64,000 bases of DNA, taken from an uncultured Anaerolineae bacterium. GTDB lineage: Bacteria; Chloroflexota; Anaerolineae; JACIWP01. Both the position numbers and the translations under genes were made by a program. The stretch is taken from NCBI GenBank assembly GCA_938049385.1, contig CALIBQ010000022.1:1-64000 (forward strand). The letters run 5' to 3'. Below, one piece after another: positions 42,477 through 52,798 of the stretch. The first letter of the stretch is position 1. Every line of letters starts with the position of its first letter. Under the pieces are notes generated by a model. That model had not been told where the DNA came from. It searched no databases and worked only from the letters and a program-made list of their open reading frames with translations.

Positions 42477-45365
42477 ATGTACTACCGCATTACCATTCAG
42501 CCCAACGGCCGGGTGCATACCCACAGGGCACGCGATATTATTCAAGACGCGCACAGCCTGGGGATCACCGGGCTTCGCGACGTGCGCGTTCAGACCCTGT
42601 ACTTCCTCCGCGGCAGTCTTCAGCCCTCTCAGCTCGACCTGCTCTGTGCCTCTCTCCTGGCCGACCCCGTCATCGAAACCGCAACCTGGAAGCTCATCGC
42701 CGGCCCCTATCCCCAATCTACCGCACCCAGCGGCGGCTGGGTGGTCGAGGTGGGCCTACATCCCGGGGTTACCGACCCGGTGGCGCATCAGGTGGTCAAG
42801 GTGGCCGGCGAAATCTGGGGCATGAGCGATATCGAGGCCGCCACCGGCCAGCGCTACGAGCTGTTCGGGGACCTGCGTGAGGCGGACGTCCATCTCCTGG
42901 CCCAGAAGCTCCTCAGCAACCCCACCATCCAGCACTATTACCTGGGGGAGATGGCGCCGGCCTTTATCCGCACCGCCGAAGCTTCCGACGAGGCGCAGGA
43001 GATTCCGCTGGAGGGGCTTTCCGACGAGGAACTGCTGGCCCTCAGCCGACAGCGCCTGCTGGCGCTGAACCTGGAGGAGATGCGGGCCATACGGGATTAT
43101 TTCGCCGGCCTGGGCCGTGCCCCCACCGACCTGGAGCTGGAAACCCTGGCTCAGACCTGGTCAGAGCACTGTGTGCACAAGACGTTCAAGGCCCTGATCG
43201 AGTTTGAGGATGAAGAAGGCCGGCGCCGGCAGATTGACGGGCTCCTGCGCAGTACCATCCGAGCGGCCACCGAGGCGGTCAACAAGCCTTGGGTGCGCTC
43301 CGCCTTCGTGGACAATGCCGGCATCATTGACTTTGACGACGAGTACGAGGTCTCTTTCAAGGTCGAGACGCACAACCATCCCAGCGCGCTGGAACCCTTC
43401 GGTGGGGCCAATACCGGCGTCGGCGGCGTGGTGCGGGACATCATCGGGGTCTCGGCCCGACCGATCGCGGTGACCGATGTGCTTTGTTTCGGCCCGCAGG
43501 ACCTGCCCATGGAGGAGGTGCCGGTGGGAAGCCTGCATCCACGGCGCATCCAAGCCGGCGTCATCAGCGGCATCGAGGACTACGGCAACAAGCTCGGCCT
43601 GCCCACCGTCAGCGGGGCTATCCTGTACGATAAAAGCTACACCGCCAATCCGCTGGTCTATGTGGGGTGCGTGGGCATTGCGCCGAAGGGCCGGCACCGC
43701 CGGCAGGCCCAACCCGGCGACCGTATCGTGGTCATCGGCGGACGCACCGGCCGCGACGGCCTGCACGGCGCCACCTTTTCCTCGGAAGCCCTGACCCATG
43801 AGACCGGCCAGGTGGCCGGCACTGCTGTGCAGATCGGCGACCCCATCGTGGAAAAGGATGTGATGGAGGTGGTCTGTCTGGCGCGCGATCAGGGCCTGTA
43901 CAGCGCCATCACCGACTGCGGCGCCGGCGGACTGTCCAGCGCCGTTGGCGAGATGGGACAGCACACCGGCGCGCTGGTGCAGTTGGAGCGCGTGCCGCTG
44001 AAATACCCTGGCCTGAAGCCCTGGGAGATATGGCTCAGCGAGGCGCAGGAGCGCATGGTGCTGGCAGTGCCGCCGGCGAAATGGCCGGCGCTGGAGCGGC
44101 TGTGCCGCGATTGGGGGGTGGAGGCCACCGATATCGGCGAGTTCACCGATACCGGCCGGCTGGTGGTGCGCTACGGCGAGAAGGTGGTGGGCGATATCTC
44201 CATGGAATTCCTGCATCACGGCCTGCCGCGCCGGCGCATGCAGGCCGTCTGGCGGGGACGCCGACGCTTGGAGCAGGCATCCTCGACGCCAGCCGTGCCC
44301 CCGCAGGAGGCCCTGCTGGCCCTGCTCTCCCATCCCACTATTGCATCCAAGGAGGACACCATCCGCCGCTACGACCATGAGGTCGGCGGCGGCACGCTCA
44401 TCAAACCGCTGGTGGGCGTGCGCGACGACGGCCCGTCGGATGCCGTGGTGCTGAAGCCGCTCATGACTTGGAAACATCCGAAGGGGCTGGTCCTGAGCCT
44501 GGGCATCAACCCGCAGATCGGGAAGGCGGACCCCTATGCCATGGCCGTCAGCAGTGTGGACGAGGCGGTACGCAACGCGGTGGCGGTCGGCGCGGACCCG
44601 GACACCATCGCCCTGCTGGATAATTTCTGCTGGGGGAACCCAGGCCGGCCGGAGGAGCTGGGCCGGCTGGTGCGGGCCGCCGAAGGGTGCCGCGACGCCG
44701 CCCTGGCCTATCAGGCGCCTTTCATCTCGGGCAAGGACAGCCTCAACAACGAGTACATCGGGCCGGACGGCCGGCCAACCCCCATCCCGGGCACACTGCT
44801 CATCTCGGCCGTCGCCGTTATCCCGGATATCGCCGGCGCGGTAACGATGGCGCTGAAATCCCCGGGGAACCTGCTGTTCATCGTGGGGGAAACGCGGCGC
44901 GAGCTGGCCGGCAGTCATTATGCCCTGATTACCGGCACAGAGGGCGCCGGCGAACCACCCGGCCTGCCTGCGAACGGCCTGGCGCGCTATCGAGCACTGC
45001 ACCGTGCCATGCGCGCCGGCCTGGTGCGCGCCTGCCACGACCTGAGCGAGGGCGGGCTGGCCGTCGCGGCCGCCGAGATGTGCATCGCCGGCCGGCTGGG
45101 CCTGGAGCTGGAGCTGGCGGACATGCCCACGGTGGGCGATCTGTCTCCCGAAGAGCGCCTGTTCAGCGAGAGCAACGGCCGCCTGCTGGTGGAAGTAGTG
45201 CCGGCCCACCGCGGGGCGTTCATCGAGATGCTGGCCGGCCATCCTGCGGCCGAGATCGGCCGTGTGAGCGAGAGCGGCCGGCTTATCATCCGCAGTGGCG
45301 GACAGGTGCTGGTGGACCTGTCTGTCGAAGAATTATGGAGGCATTGGCGAGGAGCCGCATGCTGA
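42477..45365 (+). CDS. purL: FGAM synthase, fused PurS-PurS-PurL
   Basis: Makes formylglycinamidine ribonucleotide from FGAR, ATP and ammonia delivered by PurQ. 962 aa from ATG 42477 ([13 protein letters not shown]). The ORF-track start adds 73 residues of leader. Two PurS-like units come first (about 1-80 and 84-165, the second [24 protein letters not shown]), then a helical linker and PurL proper: [71 protein letters not shown]. There is no glutaminase domain; PurQ is separate. The architecture lies between small PurL (plus separate PurS) and the large single-chain enzyme. The stop overlaps purQ by 7 bases. Confidence 0.95.
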   Translation: MYYRITIQPNGRVHTHRARDIIQDAHSLGITGLRDVRVQTLYFLRGSLQPSQLDLLCASLLADPVIETATWKLIAGPYPQSTAPSGGWVVEVGLHPGVTDPVAHQVVKVAGEIWGMSDIEAATGQRYELFGDLREADVHLLAQKLLSNPTIQHYYLGEMAPAFIRTAEASDEAQEIPLEGLSDEELLALSRQRLLALNLEEMRAIRDYFAGLGRAPTDLELETLAQTWSEHCVHKTFKALIEFEDEEGRRRQIDGLLRSTIRAATEAVNKPWVRSAFVDNAGIIDFDDEYEVSFKVETHNHPSALEPFGGANTGVGGVVRDIIGVSARPIAVTDVLCFGPQDLPMEEVPVGSLHPRRIQAGVISGIEDYGNKLGLPTVSGAILYDKSYTANPLVYVGCVGIAPKGRHRRQAQPGDRIVVIGGRTGRDGLHGATFSSEALTHETGQVAGTAVQIGDPIVEKDVMEVVCLARDQGLYSAITDCGAGGLSSAVGEMGQHTGALVQLERVPLKYPGLKPWEIWLSEAQERMVLAVPPAKWPALERLCRDWGVEATDIGEFTDTGRLVVRYGEKVVGDISMEFLHHGLPRRRMQAVWRGRRRLEQASSTPAVPPQEALLALLSHPTIASKEDTIRRYDHEVGGGTLIKPLVGVRDDGPSDAVVLKPLMTWKHPKGLVLSLGINPQIGKADPYAMAVSSVDEAVRNAVAVGADPDTIALLDNFCWGNPGRPEELGRLVRAAEGCRDAALAYQAPFISGKDSLNNEYIGPDGRPTPIPGTLLISAVAVIPDIAGAVTMALKSPGNLLFIVGETRRELAGSHYALITGTEGAGEPPGLPANGLARYRALHRAMRAGLVRACHDLSEGGLAVAAAEMCIAGRLGLELELADMPTVGDLSPEERLFSESNGRLLVEVVPAHRGAFIEMLAGHPAAEIGRVSESGRLIIRSGGQVLVDLSVEELWRHWRGAAC

Positions 45366-46129
45366 AGCCGAGAATCCTCATCCTACATGCTTCTGGGACA
45401 AACCGCGACCGCGAGACGGCCTGGGCGTGCGAGCTGGCCGGCGGGAACCCCGAGATCGTACATGTGCACCAACTGCGCAGGGGCGAACGCCGGCTTGCCG
45501 ATTATCAGATGCTCATCATCCCCGGCGGGTTCTCGTACGGAGATGCTCTGGGCGCCGGCAAGGTGCTGAGCTTAGACCTCCGCCACTATTTGCGGGAGGA
45601 GCTGGCTGGGTTTATCGCCGCCGGCAAGCCGGTGCTGGGCATTTGCAACGGCTTTCAGGCCCTGCTGAAGAGCGGCTTTCTGCCGGGGGATGCCGGGCTG
45701 GGGCCGGCGACGCTGACCTTCAACGCCTCCGGCCATTTCGAATGCCGCTGGGTGACATTACTGCCGGACCCGCGCAGTCCCTGTGTCTTCACTCGCGGCA
45801 TGGAGGAGCCTATCGTCTGTCCGGTGGCGCACGGCGAGGGGCGGTTTATCTCCGACCGTGTGCCGGCGCTCGAGGAACACGCTCTGGTGGCCCTGCGCTA
45901 TGCCCATGAGGATGGGACGCCGGCCTGTGGCCAGTACCCAGCCAACCCCAACGGCTCCGAGGGGGACATCGCCGGCATCTGCAACCCGGCCGGCAATGTG
46001 CTGGGGCTGATGCCCCATCCTGAGGACTACATCGTGCGCTATCAGCACCCTCGCTGGCCGCACGACGGCCGGGGAGGGTTAGGGCTCCAGATTTTCATCA
46101 ACGGCGTGCGCTACGCCGCGGAGATGTAG
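45359..46129 (+). CDS. purQ: FGAM synthase glutaminase subunit
   Basis: Class I glutamine amidotransferase supplying ammonia to PurL. 256 aa from ATG 45359, which overlaps the purL stop by 7 bases. The track ORF starts far upstream in purL. The nucleophile elbow is [14 protein letters not shown], the oxyanion loop [14 protein letters not shown], and the catalytic His lies in [10 protein letters not shown] (Glu of the usual HPER is followed by Asp instead of Arg). Translation is coupled to purL. Confidence 0.95.
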   Translation: MLKPRILILHASGTNRDRETAWACELAGGNPEIVHVHQLRRGERRLADYQMLIIPGGFSYGDALGAGKVLSLDLRHYLREELAGFIAAGKPVLGICNGFQALLKSGFLPGDAGLGPATLTFNASGHFECRWVTLLPDPRSPCVFTRGMEEPIVCPVAHGEGRFISDRVPALEEHALVALRYAHEDGTPACGQYPANPNGSEGDIAGICNPAGNVLGLMPHPEDYIVRYQHPRWPHDGRGGLGLQIFINGVRYAAEM

Positions 46130-46132
46130 GCT

Positions 46133-47548
46133 ATGACCGCATTTGATCACACGACGTTTCTCTCCCCACTGACCTGGCGCTACGGCTCGGAGGAAATGCG
46201 GCGCATCTGGAGCGAGGTGTACAAGCGCCGGCTGTGGCGCCGCATCTGGGTGGCCCTGGCCGAGGCCCAGGCCGAGCAGGGGCTGGTGACCCGTGAGCAG
46301 GTCGAGGATTTGCGCGCCCATATGGATGATATTGACCTGGAGCGGGCGGAGGAAATCGAGCGCGTTATCCACCATGACCTGATGGCTGAGGTGAAGGTTT
46401 TTGCGGAGCAGTGCCCGGTGGGCGGCCCCATCATCCATCTAGGGGCTACCTCCATGGACATCGAGGACAACGCCGATGCCCTGCGCCTGCGCGAATCGCT
46501 GAAGCTGGTCATTGGCCGGCTGAAGGAGCTGATCGCCGGCCTGGCCGAACAGATCGAACGCTGGGCTGATACGCCGGCCATGGCCTTCACCCATCTCCAG
46601 CCGGCGGAACCGACCACTGTTGGCTACCGGCTGGCGCAGTACGGCCAGGATCTGCTCTTTGACCTGCTGGAACTGCGGCGACTGCGCCGGCAGATCCGCG
46701 GTAAAGGGCTGAAAGGCGCGGTCGGCACCGGCGCATCCTACGTTCAGCTCCTGGGACGGGTGGGAGCGCGCCGGCTGGAGCGCAGTGTCATGGACAAGCT
46801 GGGCCTGCGGGCGTATCCCGTCGCCACACAGGTATACCCGCGCAAGCAGGATTGGGCGGTGGTGAGCGCGCTGGCCGGCCTGGCCGGCACCCTCTACCGC
46901 TTCGCCTTTGACCTGCGGGTGCTCCAATCGCCGGCCATCGGAGAATGGTCCGAGCCTTTCGGTGCCCAGCAGGTGGGCTCCAGCGCCATGCCCTTCAAGC
47001 GCAATCCCGTCAACGCCGAGAATATTGACAGCCTGGCGCGCTATGTGGCGTCCCTGCCGCGCGTGCTGTGGGACGACGCGGCCCATTCGCTCCTGGAGCG
47101 CACCCTGGACGATTCGGCGAACCGCCGGCTGGTCCTGCCGGCGGCCTTTCTCTGTACCGATGAGATACTGCGCCGCGCCAATCGCATTGTCCGGGGACTG
47201 CAGGTCAACGAGACAGCGGTACAGCGCAATCTGGAGCGCTACGGTGTGTTCGCCGCCACGGAGCGCCTGCTGATGGAGGCGGTGAAGGCCGGCGGCGACC
47301 GCCAGCAGTTGCACGAGGTCATTCGCGAGCACAGCATGACAGCTTGGGCGGAGGTTTCCGCCGGCCGACCCAACCCGCTGGCCGAGCGGTTGAGCAGTGA
47401 GCCGGCCTTCACCCGGCTCCTGCCGGCGCGGCGCATCCGCGCCCTGCTGGATGCCAGTGATTACATCGGGGACGCGCCGCAGTTGGCGCGTGCCATGGCC
47501 GCTGTCCTGCGCAAGGAAATCAGCCGTGGGGAGGAAGGCGGATGCTGA
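46133..47548 (+). CDS. purB: Adenylosuccinate lyase
   Basis: Releases fumarate in two purine steps (SAICAR to AICAR, adenylosuccinate to AMP). 471 aa. The fumarase/aspartase signature loop is GSSAMPFKRNPVNAENI. The substrate segments HLGATSMDIEDNADALRLRE and TPAMAFTHLQPAEPTTVGYRLAQY carry the catalytic His residues. It begins 3 bases after purQ and overlaps purC by 7 bases. Confidence 0.96.
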   Translation: MTAFDHTTFLSPLTWRYGSEEMRRIWSEVYKRRLWRRIWVALAEAQAEQGLVTREQVEDLRAHMDDIDLERAEEIERVIHHDLMAEVKVFAEQCPVGGPIIHLGATSMDIEDNADALRLRESLKLVIGRLKELIAGLAEQIERWADTPAMAFTHLQPAEPTTVGYRLAQYGQDLLFDLLELRRLRRQIRGKGLKGAVGTGASYVQLLGRVGARRLERSVMDKLGLRAYPVATQVYPRKQDWAVVSALAGLAGTLYRFAFDLRVLQSPAIGEWSEPFGAQQVGSSAMPFKRNPVNAENIDSLARYVASLPRVLWDDAAHSLLERTLDDSANRRLVLPAAFLCTDEILRRANRIVRGLQVNETAVQRNLERYGVFAATERLLMEAVKAGGDRQQLHEVIREHSMTAWAEVSAGRPNPLAERLSSEPAFTRLLPARRIRALLDASDYIGDAPQLARAMAAVLRKEISRGEEGGC

Positions 47549-48504
47549 TGGAGCACCAGGTGCGGCAGGTTCTACCTCTTGCGTTTGCCGGCATCTCCGA
47601 CCCGGCGTATCCGCCGGATATGCGCGGCAAGGTGCGCGATATCTATCTGCGGCCGGGCCGGCGCATCCTGATCACCACCGACCGGCTGTCCGCCTTCGAC
47701 CGGGTGCTGGGCCTGGTGCCCTATAAGGGCCAGGTGCTCAATCAGCTGAGCGCCTTCTGGTTCGAGCGCACGCGCGACATCATCGCCAACCACATGATTG
47801 CCTGCCCGGACCCCAACGTGATGGTGGCGCGGGACTGTCAGGCCCTGCCGGTGGAGGTCATCGTGCGCGGTTATATCACCGGCGTGACGCAGACCGCGCT
47901 CTGGTACCGCTATGCCCAAGGGGAGCGCCGTATTTACGGCTACACCTTCCCGGAGGGTTTGCGGAAGAACCAGCGCCTGCCGGAGCCTATTATCACCCCC
48001 ACCACCAAGGGTGGGCCTACTGGCCACGACGAGCGTTTGACCTGTCAGGAGGTGGTGGAGCGGGGGCTGGTGGCGCCGGCGGTCTGGGAGCAGGTGCAGG
48101 CCGCCGCCCTGGCCCTCTTCAAACGGGGGCAGGAGATGGCGGAGCGCGGCGGGCTGATCCTCGTGGATACCAAGTACGAGTTCGGCCTGACAGAAGAGGG
48201 ACAGGTAGTGGTGATTGACGAGATCCATACGCCTGACTCCAGCCGCTTCTGGCGGGCAGACACGTACGCGGCCCGTTTCGCCGCCGGCGAGGAGCCGGAC
48301 AACTTCGACAAGGAATTCATCCGGCTGTGGTACGTCGAGCGCGGCTATCGCGGCGACGGCGATCCGCCGGCATGGGACGCGGATTTGGCCGTTATGGCTA
48401 GTTTGCGCTACATTCAAGTGTATGAAATGCTGACCGGGAAAGAGTTTGTGCCGGCGGACTATCCGGCCGAAGCGCGCATTATCGCCGTCCTGCGGGAGCT
48501 GTGA
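47542..48504 (+). CDS. purC: SAICAR synthetase
   Basis: Couples CAIR and aspartate using ATP. 320 aa, longer than the 235-aa E. coli-type and like the yeast-type enzyme. Motifs: KVRDIYLRPGRRILITTDRLSAFDRVL, the CAIR/ATP region EVIVRGYITG, ILVDTKYEFG and VIDEIHTPDSSRFW. The ATG overlaps the purB stop, and purE starts 3 bases after it. The substrate CAIR comes from the class II PurE next door. Confidence 0.96.
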   Translation: MLMEHQVRQVLPLAFAGISDPAYPPDMRGKVRDIYLRPGRRILITTDRLSAFDRVLGLVPYKGQVLNQLSAFWFERTRDIIANHMIACPDPNVMVARDCQALPVEVIVRGYITGVTQTALWYRYAQGERRIYGYTFPEGLRKNQRLPEPIITPTTKGGPTGHDERLTCQEVVERGLVAPAVWEQVQAAALALFKRGQEMAERGGLILVDTKYEFGLTEEGQVVVIDEIHTPDSSRFWRADTYAARFAAGEEPDNFDKEFIRLWYVERGYRGDGDPPAWDADLAVMASLRYIQVYEMLTGKEFVPADYPAEARIIAVLREL

Positions 48505-48507
48505 GTC

Positions 48508-48966
48508 ATGGCAGATGTGGTCATTATCATGGGTTCCAAATCCGATTTAGCGCATGCCGAAAAGGTAGCGGAGGCTCTGCAGGGGTTCGGCATCACGTAT
48601 GAGATGCGGGTTGCCTCCGCACACAAAAGCCCGGCCTATCTGCTGGACATGCTGGCCGGCTACGAGGCACAAAGCGAGCCGCGCCTCTATATTACGATTG
48701 CCGGCCGGAGCAATGCGCTCAGCGGCATGGTGGATGCGGCGGTGAGCGTGCCGGTCATCGCCTGTCCGCCTTATTCGGAGCGCTTCGCCGGCGCCGACAT
48801 TTTCTCCTCCCTGCGCATGCCATCGGGGGTGGCGCCGGCGCTGGTGCTGGAACCGGAGGGCGCGGCCCTGCTGGCCGCTAAGATATTGGGCCGGCGCGAG
48901 GCTGTACGCCAGTACCAGGAGGAAGGGCGCCGGCGGCTCATCGCCGACGACCAGTCGCTTCGGTAA
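48508..48966 (+). CDS. purE: AIR carboxylase, class II PurE
   Basis: 152 aa. Opens with VIIMGSKSDLAHAEKVAEAL and ASAHKSPAYLLDML, the PurE fold. The active-site part reads IAGRSNALSGMVDAA, CPPYSERFAGADIFSSLRMPSGV and EGAALLAAKILG. The usual class I AGAGGAAHLPGM and SIVQMPxGVPV are not present. This pattern is that of class II PurE (as in animal PAICS and Treponema), which carboxylates AIR directly with CO2 and needs no PurK. No purK lies in the operon, which agrees. Confidence 0.9.
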   Translation: MADVVIIMGSKSDLAHAEKVAEALQGFGITYEMRVASAHKSPAYLLDMLAGYEAQSEPRLYITIAGRSNALSGMVDAAVSVPVIACPPYSERFAGADIFSSLRMPSGVAPALVLEPEGAALLAAKILGRREAVRQYQEEGRRRLIADDQSLR

Positions 48967-48997
48967 GTGGAATGCGCCGGCAGAAGGTAGGTGGAGT

Positions 48998-50425
48998 ATG
49001 GGGATGGTCTGGGAACGATGGTTGGAAGAGGATCAACCGCATGAGGAATGCGGCGTCTTCGGCATTTACTACCCCGGGGAGGATGTGGCGCGCCTGAGCT
49101 TCTTCGCGCTCTATGCCCTTCAGCACCGGGGGCAGGAGAGCGCCGGCATCGCCGTCTCCGACGGCAAGACCGCCCACATCCATAAAGGCATGGGCCTGGT
49201 GGCGCAGGTCTTCACGGAGGAAAACCTGCATCACCTGCAGGGACATTTGGCCATCGCGCACAACCGCTACTCCACCACTGGCAGTCCGACCCTGCGCAAC
49301 GCCCAGCCGTATCTCATCGAGACCATGCTGGGGCCGCTGGGGGTGGCGCATAATGGTAATCTGGTGAACGCCCCGTTACTACGGCGCGACCTGCTCCAGC
49401 GCGGTGTGGGGCTGACGTCCTCGTCCGACAGCGAGATCATCACCCTGATGCTCGCCGGCGGCGTCGGGGATTGGATCACGCGCATCCGCACCTTCATGGC
49501 ACAGGCGGTCGGCGCTTACTCGCTGACCATCCTGACCCGCAGTGCGGTCTTCGGCGTGCGCGACCCCTGGGGCTTCCGGCCGCTGGTCATCGGCCGGCTG
49601 AACAGCGAGGGGTGGTGCATCGCCTCGGAAAGCTGTGCCCTGGCCACCATCGGTGCCAAATTCGTGCGCGAGGTGGAGCCGGGCGAGATCATCCGGCTGG
49701 ACGCCAACGGCCTGCACGCGGAGACCGGCGCGCCGCCGCGCAAGCGGGCGCTGTGCACCTTTGAGCATATCTATTTCGCCCGACCGGACAGCATCTTTGA
49801 CGGCAAGGTAGTGCACAATGTGCGCCAGGCACTGGGCCGGCAGTTGGCACGCGAGGCGCCGGCGGACGCCGACATCGTCATCGCGGTGCCGGACAGCGGC
49901 ACGCCGCACGCCATCGGCTATGCCCAGGAGAGCGGCCTGCCCTTCACTGAGGGCCTCATCAAGAACCGTTACATTGGCCGCACCTTCATCCAGCCCAGCG
50001 AACGGCTCCGGCGCGAGGGCGTGCGTCTGAAGTACAACCCGCTGCCGGCCAACCTGGAGGGCAAGCGGGTGGTGCTGGTGGATGATTCCATTGTGCGGGG
50101 GACCACATCCGGGCCGCTCATCCGCCTGCTGAGGGAGGCCGGCGCCGTCGAGGTGCATGTGCGCGTCGCCTCGCCCCCCATTACCCATTCCTGCTTCATG
50201 GGGGTGGATATGGCGCGCGACCAGGACCTGATTGCGGCGCGGCTGTCCGTAGAGGAAATCCGCCGGCATATCGGGGCCGACACCCTGGCCTATATCTCCC
50301 TGGAGGGCATGATGAAAGCCATCGGCGCGGACACGGGCTACTGCAACGCCTGCTTCACCGGCGATTACCCGACTGGCCTGGACGAGAGCTTCACCAAGCT
50401 GGAATTCGAGGATGCCATCGTCTGA
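48998..50425 (+). CDS. purF: Amidophosphoribosyltransferase, Fe-S type
   Basis: First committed step: PRPP plus glutamine to phosphoribosylamine. 475 aa. A short propeptide precedes the N-terminal nucleophile Cys (PHEECGVFGIYYPG), as in the Bacillus-type enzyme. The PRPP loop is VVLVDDSIVRGTTSGPLI. The four cluster ligands of B. subtilis PurF are all recognisable: ALCTFEHIYFARPDS, THSCFMGVD and the YCNACFTG pair. A [4Fe-4S] cluster is therefore likely, making the enzyme oxygen-labile. GGTGGAG precedes the ATG. Confidence 0.96.
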   Translation: MGMVWERWLEEDQPHEECGVFGIYYPGEDVARLSFFALYALQHRGQESAGIAVSDGKTAHIHKGMGLVAQVFTEENLHHLQGHLAIAHNRYSTTGSPTLRNAQPYLIETMLGPLGVAHNGNLVNAPLLRRDLLQRGVGLTSSSDSEIITLMLAGGVGDWITRIRTFMAQAVGAYSLTILTRSAVFGVRDPWGFRPLVIGRLNSEGWCIASESCALATIGAKFVREVEPGEIIRLDANGLHAETGAPPRKRALCTFEHIYFARPDSIFDGKVVHNVRQALGRQLAREAPADADIVIAVPDSGTPHAIGYAQESGLPFTEGLIKNRYIGRTFIQPSERLRREGVRLKYNPLPANLEGKRVVLVDDSIVRGTTSGPLIRLLREAGAVEVHVRVASPPITHSCFMGVDMARDQDLIAARLSVEEIRRHIGADTLAYISLEGMMKAIGADTGYCNACFTGDYPTGLDESFTKLEFEDAIV

Positions 50426-50446
50426 GCGCAGAGGAAAGGGAATCTC

Positions 50447-51766
50447 ATGAAGGTGCTCATCATCGGCTCCGGAGGACGCGAACACGCGCTGGCCTGGAAG
50501 GTCGCCCAATCGCCGCTGGTGAAGGGATTATGGGTGGCGCCTGGCAATGCCGGCACCGAACTGCTGGTCGAGCGGCGCGGGCTGGCCGGCGGTAACGTCC
50601 CATTGAACGCCGAAAATGTGCCCGAACTGTTGGATTTCGCCGAGACCCTCGGCATTGACCTGACCATTGTGGGGCCGGAGGCGCCCCTGGCCCTGGGGAT
50701 TGTGGATGCGTTCCTGCGCCGCAAGCTGGCCATCTTCGGCCCGACGCAGGCCGGCGCCCAGATCGAGGCCAGCAAGGCCTTCGCCAAGGACTTCATGGCG
50801 CGCCATAAGATTCCCACGGCCCGCTTCGCCGTGTTCGAGGATTACCAGCAAGCGGTGGATTACCTGCGGCAAGCCGATTTCCCGGTGGTGGTCAAGGCCA
50901 GCGGGCTGGCCGCTGGCAAAGGCGTTTTCGTGCCGGAGGACCGTGCGCGCGCTGAGAAGGCGCTGTATGAAATGATGGTGCGGCGCGCCTTTGGCGAGGC
51001 CGGCGAGCAGGTGGTCATCGAGGAGCGGCTCTACGGACAGGAGCTTTCCGTGCTGGCGCTGTCCGATGGGCGCACGGTGGTGCCGCTCCCGCCGGCGCAG
51101 GACTACAAGCGCGCCTTCGACGGCGACCAAGGCCCCAACACCGGCGGCATGGGTGCCTACGCGCCAGTGCCCTTCGTGAGCCAGGAGCTACTGCAGGAGA
51201 TTCAGCGCACCATCCTTCAGCCGGCGGTGGACGGCCTGCGCAAAGAGGGTATTCCATATGTGGGCGTGCTGTACGCCGGCCTGATGCTCACCGCCCAAGG
51301 CCCGCGTGTGCTGGAATTCAACTGCCGTTTCGGCGACCCCGAGACCCAGGTGGTCCTGCCCCTGCTGGAAAGCGACCTGGTGGAGGTCATCCAGGCCTGC
51401 ATCGCCGGCAGGCTGAAAGATGTGCGTTTGGAATTCCGGCCGGCGGCCGCTGTCACTGTGGTGCTGGCCTCGCGCGGCTATCCTGGTCCTTACGACAAGG
51501 GGATGGTCATCCAGGGGCTGGAGCGCGCCGAGGCGCTGGACAGCGTGATCGTGTTCCATGCCGGCACGCGCCGCGCCGGCCAGGACATCGTCACCAACGG
51601 CGGGCGTGTGCTCAATGTCACAGCGGTCGCTCCATCCCTGCCGGAGGCTGTCGCCCGCGCCTATGAGGCGGTTCAGCACATTTCCTTTGAGGGCATGCAT
51701 TATCGGCGGGACATTGGGCAGTCCGCCCTGCAGGCTGTTGGCACAGGAGGGGGCGATGGCGCGTAA
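50447..51766 (+). CDS. purD: Glycinamide ribonucleotide synthetase
   Basis: ATP-grasp ligase joining phosphoribosylamine and glycine. 439 aa. Starts MKVLIIGSGGREHALAW. ATP-grasp parts include FPVVVKASGLAAGKGVFVP, QDYKRAFDGDQGPNTGGMGAYAPVP and VLEFNCRFGDPETQVVLPLL. The 3' end overlaps purM by 11 bases. No PurM or PurN fusion as in eukaryotes, but the gene order purD-purM-purN is the same. Confidence 0.97.
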   Translation: MKVLIIGSGGREHALAWKVAQSPLVKGLWVAPGNAGTELLVERRGLAGGNVPLNAENVPELLDFAETLGIDLTIVGPEAPLALGIVDAFLRRKLAIFGPTQAGAQIEASKAFAKDFMARHKIPTARFAVFEDYQQAVDYLRQADFPVVVKASGLAAGKGVFVPEDRARAEKALYEMMVRRAFGEAGEQVVIEERLYGQELSVLALSDGRTVVPLPPAQDYKRAFDGDQGPNTGGMGAYAPVPFVSQELLQEIQRTILQPAVDGLRKEGIPYVGVLYAGLMLTAQGPRVLEFNCRFGDPETQVVLPLLESDLVEVIQACIAGRLKDVRLEFRPAAAVTVVLASRGYPGPYDKGMVIQGLERAEALDSVIVFHAGTRRAGQDIVTNGGRVLNVTAVAPSLPEAVARAYEAVQHISFEGMHYRRDIGQSALQAVGTGGGDGA

Positions 51767-52784
51767 GCGGAGCGCCTACGAGAGCGCCGGCGTTTCCATC
51801 GAGGCCGGCAACCGCGCTGTGGAACTGATGCGGCAGGCGGTGCAGAGCACCTATACGCCGGCGGTGTTGGCCGGCATCGGCAGTTTCGGCGGCGTGTTCG
51901 ACGTCTCCCGCCTCAAAGAGTATCGTGCGTCGGCACTGGTGGCCTCCACCGACGGCGTCGGCACCAAGACCAAGATCGCCGCGGCCATGCGGCGCTACCG
52001 CACCATCGGCCATGACATCGTCAACCACAGCGTGAACGATATCCTGGTGCAGGGCGCCGAGCCGCTCTTCTTTCTGGATTACATCGCCTCCGACCATCTG
52101 GACCCGGAGATGGTGGCTGAGGTAGTGGCCGGCATTGCCGAGGCCTGCCGGCAGGCCGGCTGTGTCCTGCTGGGCGGCGAGACCGCCGAAATGCCGGGTG
52201 TCTATGCGCCGGGCGAGTTTGACCTGGTGGGCACCATCGTGGGGGTGGTGGAACGCGAGGAGATGCTCCCACGCCGTGACCTGCGCGCCGGCGACCTCCT
52301 GCTGGGCTTCCCTTCCAGCGGGCCGCACACCAACGGCTATTCGCTCATCCGTCGTGTCTTCGCCGATATCCCGCTGGAGCGGGAATTCGATGGCATTGGC
52401 CGGCTCGGAGAGGCGCTTCTGGCACCGCACCGCTCGTACCTGGGGCTGGTGCGCCGCCTGCGGGAAAAGATCGCCATCAAGGCCCTAGCCCATATCACTG
52501 GCGGCGGCTTTTTCGACAATATCCCCCGCATTCTGCCGGCGGAGCTGGACGCCCGCATTGATGCCGGCGCCTGGGAGGTACCGCCGCTGTTCCGCCTCAT
52601 CCAGCAGAAGGGCGGGGTGGATGCCGCGGAGATGTACCATGTCTTCAACATGGGCATCGGCATGGTGGCGGTGGTGGCGCGGGAGGACGCCGAGCCGGCG
52701 CTGGAGCTGGAGAACGAGCTGAAGATCATCGGCGAGCTGGTGCCTGGCCGGCGGCAGGTGATCCTGATAGGTGCAGAGATGTGA
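51756..52784 (+). CDS. purM: AIR synthetase
   Basis: Closes the imidazole ring of FGAM with ATP. 342 aa from ATG 51756 (AGGAGGGGGCG before it, inside the purD end). The track start is in purD. Signature parts: YESAGVSIEAGNRAVELM, STDGVGTKTKIA, IGHDIVNHSVNDILVQGAEPLFFLDY, GGETAEMPGVY and GFPSSGPHTNGYSLIR. It shares the ATP-binding fold with PurL. Confidence 0.97.
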   Translation: MARKRSAYESAGVSIEAGNRAVELMRQAVQSTYTPAVLAGIGSFGGVFDVSRLKEYRASALVASTDGVGTKTKIAAAMRRYRTIGHDIVNHSVNDILVQGAEPLFFLDYIASDHLDPEMVAEVVAGIAEACRQAGCVLLGGETAEMPGVYAPGEFDLVGTIVGVVEREEMLPRRDLRAGDLLLGFPSSGPHTNGYSLIRRVFADIPLEREFDGIGRLGEALLAPHRSYLGLVRRLREKIAIKALAHITGGGFFDNIPRILPAELDARIDAGAWEVPPLFRLIQQKGGVDAAEMYHVFNMGIGMVAVVAREDAEPALELENELKIIGELVPGRRQVILIGAEM

Positions 52785-52798
52785 GGTAAAGCACTGCG

